Origin: Shinella curvata
Lineage (GTDB): Bacteria > Pseudomonadota > Alphaproteobacteria > Rhizobiales > Rhizobiaceae
DNA: 64,000 bases
Assembly: GCF_022899935.1 (NCBI RefSeq)
Contig: NZ_JALJCJ010000003.1
Span: forward strand, 415,720 to 479,719
Reading direction: 5' to 3'
Numbering within the stretch: the stretch's first letter is position 1; every line of letters starts with the position of its first letter. Shown piece after piece: positions 46,414 through 56,040 of the stretch. The notes beneath the pieces are model-generated. The model did not search any database and was not told the origin of the DNA. It saw nothing but the letters and a program-made list of their open reading frames with translations. The translations under genes and the position numbers were made by a program.

Positions 46414-47256
46414 TTATTTGTCGCTTTCGGTGAGGCCCTTGATGAACCACCGCTGGAAGATCAGCACGATCATGACCGGCGGCAGCATGGCGAGGATCGC
46501 CAGTGCAAAGGCTTCGTTGTAATCGGGAATGTTGGAACCGACCCAGACGAGCAGGATCTGCTTGATGCCGCGCACCAGCGTGAAGAAGCGTTCGTCGGTC
46601 GTCATAAGCGTCGGCCAGAGATACTGGTTCCAGCCATAGACGAACATGATGATGAAGATCGCCGCGATCATGGTGCGCGAGAGCGGCACCAGAACGTCGA
46701 TGAAGAACTTGAACGGCCCCGCCCCGTCGATGCGGGCGGCCTCCAGCAGTTCCTCCGGCACGGACTTGAAGAACTGACGGAAGAAGAAGGTGCCGGTGGC
46801 CGATGCCAGAAGCGGCACGATGAGGCCGGTATAGGTGTTGGTGAGTGAAAGCTTGTTCATCACCTCGTAGGAGGGAACAATGCGCACCTCGAGCGGCAGC
46901 AGCAGCGTGGTGAAGATCATCCAGAAGAACAGCGTGCCGAGCCGGAAGCGGAAATAGACGATGGCATAGGCGGCAAGCATCGACAGGACGATCTTGCCGG
47001 CGGCGAAGCCGATGCCGAGGATCAGCGAATTCCAGATCATGCGCGCGCCGGTGATCTCGCCGGTAAAGCCGCCCTTGCGGGTCAGGACCGTGTCGTAGGT
47101 CTCGGTGAAATGGCCACCCCAGGTCAGCGACAGGCCGTTGCGGTGGATGTCGGCCGCCTCGTGCGTCGAGGTCATGAAGGCGACCACGACGGGCGCCACC
47201 ATGATGAAGACGCCGAGCATGAGCACGAGATGATCGAAAAGGCGGATGCGGGTCAT
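46414..47256 (-). CDS. ugpE: sn-glycerol-3-phosphate ABC transporter permease UgpE
   Basis: This 280-residue inner-membrane permease has about six helices and the cytoplasmic EAA loop ELLEAARIDGAGPFKFFIDV before helix 5, characteristic of the MalG/UgpE subgroup. It lies 13 bp downstream of ugpA. Together with UgpA it forms the channel fed by UgpB. Confidence 0.94.
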   Translation of the reverse strand: MTRIRLFDHLVLMLGVFIMVAPVVVAFMTSTHEAADIHRNGLSLTWGGHFTETYDTVLTRKGGFTGEITGARMIWNSLILGIGFAAGKIVLSMLAAYAIVYFRFRLGTLFFWMIFTTLLLPLEVRIVPSYEVMNKLSLTNTYTGLIVPLLASATGTFFFRQFFKSVPEELLEAARIDGAGPFKFFIDVLVPLSRTMIAAIFIIMFVYGWNQYLWPTLMTTDERFFTLVRGIKQILLVWVGSNIPDYNEAFALAILAMLPPVMIVLIFQRWFIKGLTESDK

Positions 47257-47269
47257 GGGTCTCGCCCTC

Positions 47270-48151
47270 TCAATTGTAGTGCACGCGCCGCTCGATGAAG
47301 CGGAACTGGAAGATGGTGAGCACGAAGACGACGATCATCAGGATGACGGACTGGGCCGAGGAGCCGCCGAGGTCGTTGCCGCGGAAGCCGTCCATATACA
47401 CCTTGTAGACCAGCGTGATCGGGTTGTTGGCGGCCTTGTCCTTCACCATCACGTCGATGACGCCGAACGTGTCGAACAGCGCATAGGTCATGTTGATGAT
47501 GAGCAGGAAGAAGGCGGTGGGCGCAAGCAGCGGCAGCGTCATCGTCCAGAAGCGGCGAACGCCCGAGCGGCAGTCGATGGCGGCAGCCTCACGCACCGAG
47601 ACGGGAATGCTCTGCAAGCCCGAGAGGATGAAGATGAAATTGTAGGGGATCTGCTTCCAGACCGAGACGGCGATCATCGCAAAGGCGGTGTCGTAATAGT
47701 TCAGGCCGACCTTCATGTCCCAGCCGAAGAGCGCGGCGAATTTCACCAGCGGACCGATATGCTGGTCGAAGAACATCATGCCCATCAGGCCGGCGACCGG
47801 CGGTGCGATGGCATAGACCCAGATCAGCAGCGTCTTGTAGGTGGAACTGCCCTTCAGCACCGCATCGGCCTTCACGGCAAGCAGCATGCCGATGCCGAGC
47901 GACAGAAACGTCACCAGTGCCGTGAAGACCACGGTGAAGCGGGCAATCGCCTGGTACTGGGCCGAGCCCAGCGCATCGGCATAGTTGGAGAGGCCGACGA
48001 AGGTCGAGCCGAAGCCGAACGGGTCTTCCAGAAAGAACGACGACTGGATCGCCTGTACGGACGGCCAGTAGAAGAAGACGAAGATGATCGCCATCTGCGG
48101 CGCGATAAAGAGATAGGGCAGAAAGGGCGAGGAAAACTGCACGCGCTTCAT
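47270..48151 (-). CDS. ugpA: sn-glycerol-3-phosphate ABC transporter permease UgpA
   Basis: This 293-residue permease of the MalF/UgpA subgroup has about six helices. The EAA loop is REAAAIDCRSGVRRFWTMTL, followed by PLLAPTAFFLLIINM. The start ATG at 48151 is 67 bp downstream of the ugpB stop, with a hairpin in between that probably lowers permease expression relative to the binding protein. Confidence 0.94.
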   Translation of the reverse strand: MKRVQFSSPFLPYLFIAPQMAIIFVFFYWPSVQAIQSSFFLEDPFGFGSTFVGLSNYADALGSAQYQAIARFTVVFTALVTFLSLGIGMLLAVKADAVLKGSSTYKTLLIWVYAIAPPVAGLMGMMFFDQHIGPLVKFAALFGWDMKVGLNYYDTAFAMIAVSVWKQIPYNFIFILSGLQSIPVSVREAAAIDCRSGVRRFWTMTLPLLAPTAFFLLIINMTYALFDTFGVIDVMVKDKAANNPITLVYKVYMDGFRGNDLGGSSAQSVILMIVVFVLTIFQFRFIERRVHYN

Positions 48152-48170
48152 GGGGCCACCTTCATAGCGG

Positions 48171-48198
48171 CGTGCCGGGAGCCTTGGCCCCCGGCACG
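48171..48198 (-). terminator. Intercistronic hairpin between ugpB and ugpA
   Basis: A 9 bp inverted repeat (CGTGCCGGG and complement) lies 20 bp past the ugpB stop with no T-run. Such stems are common after binding-protein genes and stabilise the upstream message or attenuate the permease genes. Confidence 0.6.
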
Positions 48199-48218
48199 GA
48201 TTTCAGAGAAGCGACGGA

Positions 48219-49517
48219 TCAGCCGGCGGTCTTGGCGAAGCGGGCGAGCAGCTCGTTCGCTTCGGTCTCGATCGTCTTCAGAGCCTCTTCGACAGTCGTT
48301 TCACCGGCGAAGATACGGCCATATTCGCGTTCCATGATTTCACGGATCTGCGGGTAGAAGCCGAGGCGGTAGCCCTTCGACCAGTCACCGGACTTGAGCA
48401 TCAGCTGCTGGATGCCGACTTCGGCAGCCGGCTTTTCCTTGTAGTAGCCTTCGGACTTGGCGAGTTCGTAAGCTGCCTTGGTGATGGCCACGTAGCCGGT
48501 GGCTTCGTGGTAGAACTTCTGCACTTCCGGCGAGGTCAGGAACTGGAAGAAGTCGGCCGTGCACTTGTTTTCGGCCTCCGGCTTGCCGGACATGGCGAAC
48601 AGCGCCGCACCACCGATGAAGGTGTTGGTGCCGGCACCCTGGATGCTGCCCCAATAGGGCAGGAAGGTTGCCGAGAACGGCTTCTGCGCGGTCTTCTGGA
48701 GGCCGCCGAACGAACCCGAGGAGCCGATCCAGAAAGCAGCCTTGCCGTCTTCGAAGAGCTTCTGGTTGTCGTTCCAGCCGGCGCCGTAATAGCCGAAGTA
48801 GCCTTCGTCAGCCCAGGCCTTGAGCTTGGTAAACATCATGACGAGGTTCGGGTCCGTCATGTTGATCTTGGTGTCGACGACCGAGTCGTAGCCGTTGTTG
48901 TTCGTCGCGAACTGGATGTTGTGGCGCGAGAAGAAGTTTTCGGTGAACTGCCAGGTCAGCTGCGACTGGACGAGCGGCAGGTAGCCGGCTTCCTTGAGCT
49001 TCGGAGCGATCGTCTCGAAGTCTTCCCAGGTCTTCGGCGCTTCGACGCCGGCCTTTTCGAGGGCTTCGGTGTTGACATACATGATCGGCGCCGAGGAGTT
49101 GAACGGCATGCCGACGAACTTGCCATCCGGGGCGGCGTAGAAATAACGAACGCCTTCGATGAAGGCTTCGCGGTCGAATGTGTAGCCGGCCTGGGTGATC
49201 AGGTCTTCGGCCGCAATGACGGCGCCCGGCGCATTGATGATCGTCGCCGCACCGGCATCGAAGACCTGCAGGATGTTCGGCTGTTCGCCGGCGCGGAACG
49301 CTGCGATGCCCGAAGCGAGCGCCTCTTCATAGGTGCCCTTGGAAACCGGCGTGATCGCGCAGGCCGACTGGGCGTCGTTGAACTTCTTGGCGACTTCGTT
49401 GATGACTTCGCCATTGCGGCCGGCCATGCCGTGCCACCAGGTAATGTTGGTGGCGGCCATCGATGCCGTGGCGGAAAAAGCGAGTGCGAAACCTGCGAGG
49501 GAAAGCGGCTTGAACAT
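48219..49517 (-). CDS. ugpB: sn-glycerol-3-phosphate-binding protein UgpB
   Basis: This 432-residue periplasmic solute-binding protein has a signal peptide (LAGFALAFSATASMA, cleavage near Ala21) and then starts TNITWWHGMAGRNGEV, the UgpB N-terminus. Domain 1 and domain 2 alternate over the rest, with FIGGAALFAMSGKPEAENKC in the hinge region. It leads the ugpBAEC-EEP operon. The Pho box cluster upstream (49569-49608) predicts induction by phosphate limitation. Confidence 0.94.
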   Translation of the reverse strand: MFKPLSLAGFALAFSATASMAATNITWWHGMAGRNGEVINEVAKKFNDAQSACAITPVSKGTYEEALASGIAAFRAGEQPNILQVFDAGAATIINAPGAVIAAEDLITQAGYTFDREAFIEGVRYFYAAPDGKFVGMPFNSSAPIMYVNTEALEKAGVEAPKTWEDFETIAPKLKEAGYLPLVQSQLTWQFTENFFSRHNIQFATNNNGYDSVVDTKINMTDPNLVMMFTKLKAWADEGYFGYYGAGWNDNQKLFEDGKAAFWIGSSGSFGGLQKTAQKPFSATFLPYWGSIQGAGTNTFIGGAALFAMSGKPEAENKCTADFFQFLTSPEVQKFYHEATGYVAITKAAYELAKSEGYYKEKPAAEVGIQQLMLKSGDWSKGYRLGFYPQIREIMEREYGRIFAGETTVEEALKTIETEANELLARFAKTAG

Positions 49518-49568
49518 GGGAGCTCCTCTTCACCGGACTTGGTGTGAGGCGTGCACTAAGCAGCGACC

Positions 49569-49608
49569 GTGACAGGCGCGTTACGCTTTCATGTCAGTTT
49601 CGTTACAT
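49569..49608 (-). promoter_or_regulatory. Tandem Pho boxes upstream of ugpB
   Basis: On the minus strand four half-sites repeat every 11 bp: ATGTAAC, CTGACAT, GCGTAAC and CTGTCAC, each separated by 4 bp. This is the exact spacing of PhoB boxes (7 bp unit plus 4 bp spacer) and fits CTGTCAT/CTGTAAC consensus units with one or two mismatches each. The array lies 52-91 bp upstream of the ugpB start. Confidence 0.8.
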
Positions 49609-49619
49609 TTTCCTTTTGC

Positions 49620-49994
49620 TCAAAACGCATCCACAAAGTGCTTTGGAAGCCGCCACGGCAAGACCGCAACGATATCATATCGTAACGACAGGCGGTGGGC
49701 GTCCGGCTGGCGGGAAAGCCAGATGTCGCTGGCCGCGCGGATGCGGTGCTGCGCGGTTCCGGTAACGGCGAAGACGGCGCTGTCGACGTCGCGGCGGGCC
49801 TTGACCTCGACGCAGACGACGAGATCGCCGCGCCGCGCGATGATGTCGATCTCGCCGAGTTTCGTGCGGTAGCGGATCGCACGGATGCGGTAGCCCTTGG
49901 CGAGCAGATAGAGCGCGGCGAGATATTCGGAGACGTGCCCCCGGCGGAAGGCTTTCAGCCTGTCGGGGTCCGCCGCTCTATTCCGCATCGCCAC
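49620..49994 (-). CDS. YraN/UPF0102-family nuclease-like protein
   Basis: This 124-residue protein has the restriction-like nuclease signature [20 protein letters not shown] (about 42-61) with the E/D-ExK arrangement. It is usually encoded with rsmI. The gene overlaps the end of rsmI by 17 bp. The precise substrate is unknown, but some homologues act on Holliday junctions or other branched DNA. The start ATG at 49994 follows rsmI. Confidence 0.92.
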   Translation of the reverse strand: MAMRNRAADPDRLKAFRRGHVSEYLAALYLLAKGYRIRAIRYRTKLGEIDIIARRGDLVVCVEVKARRDVDSAVFAVTGTAQHRIRAASDIWLSRQPDAHRLSLRYDIVAVLPWRLPKHFVDAF

Positions 49995-50904
49995 CCTTGA
50001 GATCGATGAGGCGCTGGTAGAGGTCGCGGCGCGGCAGGCCCGTCTGGCGCGCGGCTTCCGTCGCCGCCTTGCCGGCCGACATGTCCTTCACCAGGGCGGT
50101 CAGCAGGCGGTCGACATCCTCTGCCTCGGGCGCGGCCGCCTCGCCGGGCGGTCCGATGACAAAGACGATCTCGCCCTTCACGGTGTGGCCGTCGCCATAG
50201 TGGGATGCGAGTTCGCCGAGCGTGCCGCGGCGGAACTCCTCGAAGGTTTTGGTCAGCTCGCGGCTGACGCAGGCCGCACGCCCTTCGCCCAGCACGTCAG
50301 CGGCGGCGGCAACAGTCGCGGCAATGCGGTGCGGCGATTCGAAGAACAGCAACGTCGCGGGCACGCTTGCCAGTTCGGCGAGACGGTCGCGCTTTGCCTT
50401 GTCCTTGGTCGGAAGGAAGCCGGCAAAGAAGAAGGCATCGTTCGGCAGACCGGAGCCGACGAGCGCGGCGAGCGGTGCGGAGGCGCCGGGGATCGGCACG
50501 ACACGATAGCCGGCTTCGATGGCCAGCAATGCCAGGCGATAGCCGGGGTCGGAGACGAGCGGCGTGCCCGCATCAGAGACCAGCGCCACGGATTTGCCGG
50601 CCTCAAGTGCTGCGATCAGGCGCGGACCGGCCTCGTCGGCATTGTGCTCGTGATAGGCGTAGGGCCGGTTGACGATGCCGTAGCGGTCGAGCAGCACGCG
50701 GGTGACGCGGGTGTCCTCGCAGGCCAGCACGTCGGCGCCGGCCAAGGTTTCCAGCGCCCGCAGCGTGATGTCGGCGAGATTGCCGATGGGGGTGGCGACC
50801 AGATAGAGCGCCGATTCCAGCGGCCGGGCGGGGATCACGGCATTGTGCAGGCGAAATGCCTTGCCACCCTCGCCCGCGCCGCCTGCCACCGTTTCGTCCC
50901 GCAT
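49978..50904 (-). CDS. rsmI: 16S rRNA (cytidine-1402-2'-O)-methyltransferase RsmI
   Basis: This 308-residue SAM-dependent enzyme modifies C1402 in the decoding centre. Signature parts are [35 protein letters not shown] and [18 protein letters not shown]. An N-terminal extension of about 30 residues precedes the family start. The ATG at 50904 has AGAGGA at the usual distance; the ATG two codons upstream (50910) is an alternative. It pairs with yraN. Confidence 0.94.
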   Translation of the reverse strand: MRDETVAGGAGEGGKAFRLHNAVIPARPLESALYLVATPIGNLADITLRALETLAGADVLACEDTRVTRVLLDRYGIVNRPYAYHEHNADEAGPRLIAALEAGKSVALVSDAGTPLVSDPGYRLALLAIEAGYRVVPIPGASAPLAALVGSGLPNDAFFFAGFLPTKDKAKRDRLAELASVPATLLFFESPHRIAATVAAAADVLGEGRAACVSRELTKTFEEFRRGTLGELASHYGDGHTVKGEIVFVIGPPGEAAAPEAEDVDRLLTALVKDMSAGKAATEAARQTGLPRRDLYQRLIDLKGGDAE

Positions 50905-51150
50905 TGCCATTCCTCTTCCAGCCGGCCCTTTCCGGCCGTTTGGACGGCCGCGCATGTCTCCCCTTATGGGCGAGCGCAGATGGCCTCGCAAGAGACGACG
51001 GTTGACTATCGCGTGTCCCGCGCCGTTAGCACTTGCAATGGGGCGGGAAATTCTGCCATTTTGCCCGTCCCATCTTTCCGGCCTCGCCGGAGTTTCAAGG
51101 CAATGCCGCGCCGGTTTCCGGCGTGCCAGCGGTCGAAAGCGGTACAGTTC

Positions 51151-52269
51151 ATGCGCATTACTCTCGAGCGGTCCAATCTTCTGAAGTCGTTGAACCACGT
51201 TCACCGCGTGGTCGAGCGGCGCAACACGATCCCGATCCTCTCGAACGTGCTCCTGCGCTCAGACGGTGCCAGCCTCGACATGAAGGCGACCGATCTTGAC
51301 CTCGAAATCACCGAGGCGACGCCCGCCCAGGTCGAGCAGGCCGGCGCCACGACCGTGCCCGCCCACCTCCTTTACGACATCGTGCGCAAACTCTCCGACG
51401 GGTCGGAAGTGCTGCTCGCCACCAGCGCCGACGGCGCGTCGATGACGGTCACCTCGGGCCGCTCGAAATTCTCGCTGCAATGCCTGCCGCAGTCGGACTT
51501 CCCCGATCTCACCGCCGGCAGCTTCTCGCACACGTTCCGCCTCAAGGCGACGGACCTCAAGATGCTGATCGATCGCACACAGTTTGCGATCTCCACCGAA
51601 GAGACCCGCTACTATCTCAACGGCATCTTCATCCACACGATCGAAAGCGCCGGCCAGCTGAAGCTGCGCGCCGTCGCCACCGACGGCCACCGCCTTGCCC
51701 GCGCCGATGTCGAGGCCCCCTCGGGTTCCGAGGGCATGCCGGGCATCATCATTCCGCGCAAGACGGTCGGCGAATTGCAGAAGCTGGTCGACAATCCCGA
51801 CCTGACGGTGACGGTCGAAGTCTCCGACGCGAAGATCCGCTTCACAATCGGCTCGATCGTACTCACCTCCAAGCTGATCGACGGCACCTTCCCGGATTAC
51901 CAGCGTGTGATCCCGACCAACAACGACAAGGAACTGAAGATCGACTGCCAATCCTTCGCGCAGGCTGTCGACCGCGTCTCCACCATTTCCTCCGAGCGCG
52001 GCCGCGCCGTGAAGCTGGCGCTTGGCGAGGGCCAGCTGACGCTGACGGTGAACAATCCGGATTCTGGCAGCGCGACGGAAGAACTGGCCGTCGGCTACGA
52101 CAACGACCCGCTGGAAATCGGCTTCAACGCGAAATACCTGCTCGACATCACCTCGCAGCTTTCCGGCTCCGAGGCCGTCTTCATGCTCGCCGATCCGGGT
52201 TCGCCGACGCTGGTGCGCGACCTTGCCGGCGACGACGCGCTCTACGTGCTCATGCCGATGCGCGTCTAG
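51151..52269 (+). CDS. dnaN: DNA polymerase III beta sliding clamp
   Basis: This 372-residue clamp has three topologically similar domains (about 1-125, 126-245 and 246-372). The N-terminus MRITLERSNLLKSLNHVHRV and the C-terminal ending ALYVLMPMRV, which lies beside the polymerase-binding pocket, are diagnostic. In rhizobia dnaN is unlinked from dnaA; here the two are about 36 kb apart. A strong terminator follows. Confidence 0.97.
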   Translation: MRITLERSNLLKSLNHVHRVVERRNTIPILSNVLLRSDGASLDMKATDLDLEITEATPAQVEQAGATTVPAHLLYDIVRKLSDGSEVLLATSADGASMTVTSGRSKFSLQCLPQSDFPDLTAGSFSHTFRLKATDLKMLIDRTQFAISTEETRYYLNGIFIHTIESAGQLKLRAVATDGHRLARADVEAPSGSEGMPGIIIPRKTVGELQKLVDNPDLTVTVEVSDAKIRFTIGSIVLTSKLIDGTFPDYQRVIPTNNDKELKIDCQSFAQAVDRVSTISSERGRAVKLALGEGQLTLTVNNPDSGSATEELAVGYDNDPLEIGFNAKYLLDITSQLSGSEAVFMLADPGSPTLVRDLAGDDALYVLMPMRV

Positions 52270-52301
52270 GACCGTCTGTGCGGCATTGGGAAACCGTTCT
52301 G

Positions 52302-52333
52302 GAACCCGCCGGCCGCCGGCGGGTTCTTTTTTT
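52302..52333 (+). terminator. Rho-independent terminator of dnaN
   Basis: A perfect 11 bp stem (GAACCCGCCGG and complement, 3-base loop) is followed by seven T residues and begins 33 bp after the dnaN stop. Confidence 0.92.
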
Positions 52334-52472
52334 AGCAGGCGCTTTCGCATGTCGGGGAAACTTGCATGTGGCGGCGCAATCAGACTTGTTTTTGACGCAA
52401 ACCGCGTCACATATTCGCCATGGCCGGACGAAGCGGATGGGAATGAATCCTGACGCCGGCCAGGAGTGCACC

Positions 52473-53090
52473 ATGAAGGGGGATGGCATGACGTTGCGCG
52501 TGAAGGTCAAGGAACGGCTCGGCAAGAAGTTCGGCGACGAAATCCGCTTCTTCAAGGGCTGGATGAACAATACGCGGGCCGTCGGCTCGATCATCCCCAC
52601 CTCCTCGATCACCGCGCGCCGCATGGCGAGCGTCATCGACCCCAAATCCGGCCTTCCGGTCCTGGAGCTCGGCCCGGGCACCGGCGTCATCACCAAGGCG
52701 ATCCTGGAGACCGGGCTTGCCCCGGAAAAGCTGACTTCCATCGAATTCTCGACGGATTTCTACAACCATCTCATCGCCCGCTTCGATGGCGTCAACTTCA
52801 TCAACGGCGATGCCTTCGATCTCGACAAGACGCTCGGCAACCTGCGCGACGCGACCTTCGACAGCGTCATCTCCGCCGTGCCGCTTCTCAACTTCCCCAT
52901 GCACCGGCGCGTCTCGCTGATCGAAGACCTGCTGTCGCGCATGCCCGTGGGACGGCCGATCGTCCAGATCTCCTATGGCCCGCTCTCGCCTGTCGTCGCC
53001 ATGCCGGACCGCTACCAGATCACCCATCTCGACTTCGTCGTGCGCAACATCCCGCCGGCTCAGCTCTGGACCTACCGCCGTACCCACTGA
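52473..53090 (+). CDS. pmtA: Phospholipid N-methyltransferase PmtA
   Basis: This 205-residue SAM-dependent enzyme of the rhizobial/Agrobacterium type methylates phosphatidylethanolamine stepwise to phosphatidylcholine. Visible features are the amphipathic N-terminal helix (LGKKFGDEIRFFKGWM) for membrane binding, motif I VLELGPGTGVITKAIL and VISAVPLLNFP. The ATG at 52473 follows AGGAG; a Met five codons later is also possible. It is followed by the histidine-phosphatase gene 9 bp later. Confidence 0.9.
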   Translation: MKGDGMTLRVKVKERLGKKFGDEIRFFKGWMNNTRAVGSIIPTSSITARRMASVIDPKSGLPVLELGPGTGVITKAILETGLAPEKLTSIEFSTDFYNHLIARFDGVNFINGDAFDLDKTLGNLRDATFDSVISAVPLLNFPMHRRVSLIEDLLSRMPVGRPIVQISYGPLSPVVAMPDRYQITHLDFVVRNIPPAQLWTYRRTH

Positions 53091-53099
53091 TCTGCGGTC

Positions 53100-53681
53100 A
53101 TGTACGCCCTCTACATCACCCACCCGCAGGTCCAGATCGACCCGGTCGTGCCGGTGCCGGACTGGGGTCTTTCCGAACGCGGCCGCGAACGAGCCTTGCT
53201 TGCGGCCTCCTCGGGCTGGGTGAAAGAAATCGGCCGCTTCGCCGCAAGCACCGAACGCAAGGCCATCGAGACCGCCGAAATCCTCTCCGCCCGACGGCTG
53301 CCGGTCGAAACGGACCATGCCATGGGCGAGAACGACCGCTCCGCCACCGGCTTCCTGCCACCAGACGCTTTTGAAGACGCCGCCAACTGGTTTTTCGCAC
53401 ACCCGCAGGAAAGCTTCAAAGGTTGGGAGCGGGCGGTGGATGCACAGGCGCGCATCGTCGCGACGGTCGAGCGGGTGCTGGCCGGCCATGATCCCAAAAC
53501 ACCCATCGCCTTCGTCGGCCATGGCGGCGTCGGCACACTGCTGAAATGCCATCTGCTGGACAAGCCGATTGCCCGCGACGGCGACCAGCCGGCCGGCGGC
53601 GGCAATCTTTTTGCATTCCGGCTTGCGGACCGCGCCGTCACATGCGACTGGACGGCAATGGAATCTTGGAAAGGGTTTTGA
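53100..53681 (+). CDS. Histidine-phosphatase-fold protein with a degenerate RHG motif
   Basis: This 193-residue protein of the phosphoglycerate-mutase fold carries the second catalytic histidine ([12 protein letters not shown]) and a [18 protein letters not shown] helix. However, the first motif, normally RHG or RHP, reads YITHPQVQ: the phosphate-binding arginine is replaced by threonine. The gene may encode a phosphatase with altered activity or a non-catalytic protein. It ends 2 bp before pyrF, so it is probably co-transcribed with pmtA and pyrF. Confidence 0.85.
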   Translation: MYALYITHPQVQIDPVVPVPDWGLSERGRERALLAASSGWVKEIGRFAASTERKAIETAEILSARRLPVETDHAMGENDRSATGFLPPDAFEDAANWFFAHPQESFKGWERAVDAQARIVATVERVLAGHDPKTPIAFVGHGGVGTLLKCHLLDKPIARDGDQPAGGGNLFAFRLADRAVTCDWTAMESWKGF

Positions 53682-53683
53682 CC

Positions 53684-54382
53684 ATGTCCGCGCGCGACCG
53701 CCTGATCGTTGGCCTCGATGTACCGACCATCGCGGAGGCGGAAAAGGTGGTCCGGACATTGGGCGAGACAGCCCTCTTCTACAAGATCGGCTACCAGCTG
53801 GTCTTTGCCGGCGGGCTGGAATTCGCCCGCGACCTCGCCAGGGACGGCAAGAAGGTCTTCCTCGACATGAAGCTGCTCGACATCGACAACACGGTGGCCA
53901 AGGGCGTCGAGAACATCGTCAAGATGGGCATGTCGATGCTCACCCTGCACGCCTATCCGAAGGCGATGGCCGCCGCCGTCTCGGCTGCCAGGGGCTCCGA
54001 CCTGTGTCTGCTCGGCGTGACCGTGCTCACCTCCATGGATGCCAAGGACGTCATCGACGCCGGCTATGAATATGACCCGCACACACTGGTGCTGCGCCGC
54101 GCCGAACAGGCGCGCATTGCCGGCATGGGTGGCGTGGTCTGTTCCGCCGAAGAAGCCAAGGCCGTGCGAAAAATCGTCGGCCCCGACATGGCGATCGTCA
54201 CACCCGGCATCCGCCCCGCCGGCGCCGAACTCGGCGATCAGAAGCGCGTGATGACACCGGCCGACGCGCTGAAGGCCGGCTCCAGCCACCTCGTCGTCGC
54301 CCGCCCCATCGTCAAGGCCGACGACCCGCTCGCCGCCGCCAAGGCGATCCTCGCCGAGATGGACGGCGCGCTTCAAGCATAA
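53684..54382 (+). CDS. pyrF: Orotidine 5'-phosphate decarboxylase
   Basis: This 232-residue TIM-barrel enzyme makes UMP. The catalytic array is [19 protein letters not shown] (Lys-Asp-x-x-x-Asp). The N-terminal [17 protein letters not shown] and the C-terminal [18 protein letters not shown] bind the phosphate. The ATG at 53684 follows GGAAAGGG. A DUF1330 gene follows after 16 bp. Confidence 0.96.
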   Translation: MSARDRLIVGLDVPTIAEAEKVVRTLGETALFYKIGYQLVFAGGLEFARDLARDGKKVFLDMKLLDIDNTVAKGVENIVKMGMSMLTLHAYPKAMAAAVSAARGSDLCLLGVTVLTSMDAKDVIDAGYEYDPHTLVLRRAEQARIAGMGGVVCSAEEAKAVRKIVGPDMAIVTPGIRPAGAELGDQKRVMTPADALKAGSSHLVVARPIVKADDPLAAAKAILAEMDGALQA

Positions 54383-54398
54383 CCAGAGGGAGAGAACC

Positions 54399-54686
54399 AT
54401 GCCCAAGGGCTACTGGATTGCACAGGTCGATGTGCGCGACCCCGAGCGCTACAAGGACTATGTTGCCGCCGCCAAGCCGGCCTTCGAAAAATACGGCGCG
54501 AACTTCGTCGCCCGTGGCGGCGCCTATGCGCAGCTGGAAGGCCGCGTGCGCGCCCGCAACGTGATCATCGAGTTCCCCTCGCTGCAGGCCGCCGTCGACT
54601 GTTACAACTCGCCGGAATACCAGATCGCCGCCGCCATCCGCCAGGAAGTGGCGGATGCCGAAATGGTGGTGGTCGAAGGCCTCTGA
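54399..54686 (+). CDS. DUF1330-family small protein
   Basis: This 95-residue ferredoxin-like-fold protein has the family pattern GYWIAQVDVRDPERYKDYV, then FVARGGAYAQLEG and VIIEFPSLQAAVDCYNSPEY. The ATG follows AGAGGGAGAGAA. The function is unknown. It lies 16 bp after pyrF. Confidence 0.9.
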   Translation: MPKGYWIAQVDVRDPERYKDYVAAAKPAFEKYGANFVARGGAYAQLEGRVRARNVIIEFPSLQAAVDCYNSPEYQIAAAIRQEVADAEMVVVEGL

Positions 54687-54806
54687 TCGCCGCGCTGAAA
54701 ACCTTCGTAAAACCCGGCCGGAGAGACGCTTCGCCGCGCTTCACCTTGTCGGCAGTTTGGGCTATGTAGGCCCTACCTACCTTTCCTACTCTCCAGGAGC
54801 AGCCAT

Positions 54807-55787
54807 ATGACCTTGTCCAACCTTCCGCCGCTCGTCACCGTCTTCGGCGGCTCGGGCTTCGTCGGGCGTCATGTGGTGCGCGCGCTGGCGCGCCGCGGCT
54901 ACCGCATCCGCGTCGCCGTGCGCCGTCCCGATCTCGCCGGCTTCCTGCAGCCGATCGGCGGCGTCGGCCAGATTTCCTTCGTCCAGGCGAACCTGCGCTA
55001 CCGCCAGTCGGTCGACCGCGCCGTCGAAGGCTCCGACCACGTCATCAACTGCGTCGGCGTGCTGTTCGAGTCTGGCCGCAACACCTTTGACGCCGTGCAG
55101 GATTTTGGTGCCCGCGCGGTGGCCGAAGCCGCCCGCAGCGTCGGTGCGAGGCTCACGCACATCTCCGCCATCGGCGCGGATGAAAACTCCGGCTCCAGCT
55201 ATGCCCGCACCAAGGCGCGCGGCGAAGCGGCCGTGCTGCGCAGCGTGCCGGATGCCGTGATCCTGCGCCCCTCCATCGTGTTCGGCCCGGAAGACGGCTT
55301 CTTCAACAAATTCGCCACCATGGCGCGGTATGCGCCTGTCCTGCCGCTCATCGGCGGCGGCAACACCAAGTTCCAACCGGTTTACGTCAATGACGTCGCC
55401 GAAGCGGTTGCCCGCTCGGTGGATGGCGTAATCGAACGCGGCCGCGTCTATGAACTCGGCGGCCCCGAAGTCCTGAGCTTCCGCCAGTGTCTCGAGCTGA
55501 TGCTGCGTGTCGTCGATCGCAAGAACCCGCTCGTCTCGCTGCCCTTCGGCATCGCCTCGCTGATCGGCTCCGTCGCCTCGCTCATCCCCTTCGTCACGCC
55601 GCCGCTCACGTCGGATCAGGTGACGCTGCTGCGCTCCGACAACGTCGTCTCCGACGCGGCCCGCAACGAGGGCCGCACGCTCGAGGCCATCGGCATCGAG
55701 CCGGTCCTCGTCGAAGCGATCCTGCCGAGCTATCTCGTGCGCTACCGCGTACAGGGCCAGTTCACGAAGGTCGACAGGGCCGCCTGA
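54807..55787 (+). CDS. NDUFA9-like NAD(P)-binding protein (complex I-associated)
   Basis: This 326-residue extended SDR protein has the nucleotide-binding VTVFGGSGFVGRHVVRAL at the N-terminus and the typical VILRPSIVFGPEDGFFNKF. It resembles the alphaproteobacterial relative of mitochondrial NDUFA9, an accessory subunit of complex I, though a quinone- or lipid-related role is also possible. It stands after pyrF and DUF1330 with a 120 bp gap. Confidence 0.88.
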   Translation: MTLSNLPPLVTVFGGSGFVGRHVVRALARRGYRIRVAVRRPDLAGFLQPIGGVGQISFVQANLRYRQSVDRAVEGSDHVINCVGVLFESGRNTFDAVQDFGARAVAEAARSVGARLTHISAIGADENSGSSYARTKARGEAAVLRSVPDAVILRPSIVFGPEDGFFNKFATMARYAPVLPLIGGGNTKFQPVYVNDVAEAVARSVDGVIERGRVYELGGPEVLSFRQCLELMLRVVDRKNPLVSLPFGIASLIGSVASLIPFVTPPLTSDQVTLLRSDNVVSDAARNEGRTLEAIGIEPVLVEAILPSYLVRYRVQGQFTKVDRAA

Positions 55788-55808
55788 GCCGCCGCTTTAC
55801 GCATCTGA

Positions 55809-55852
55809 AAACGGCCGCCGCTGGGCTTTCCCCACGGCGGCCGTTTCATTTT
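55809..55852 (+). terminator. Rho-independent terminator of the NDUFA9-like gene
   Basis: A 12 bp stem (AAACGGCCGCCG and complement) with a 14-base loop lies 21 bp past the stop, with a weak T-run (CATTTTT). Confidence 0.75.
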
Positions 55853-56040
55853 TCGAAAGCGCTTTGGGCAAGCTGTTGCACTTATGCAGCGGTTAAAAAA
55901 AGCGTTGCGGCATTTACGCACGATTCAACATGTCGCGTTATTGCTTGTTGTCGGGCCAGCGAATAAACACCGCCCCCGTCGCGTCCTGCTGGAGAGGCAG
56001 AGAGCGGCGTTTTTCAGGACTTCGAGAGGCTTATCCGCCC

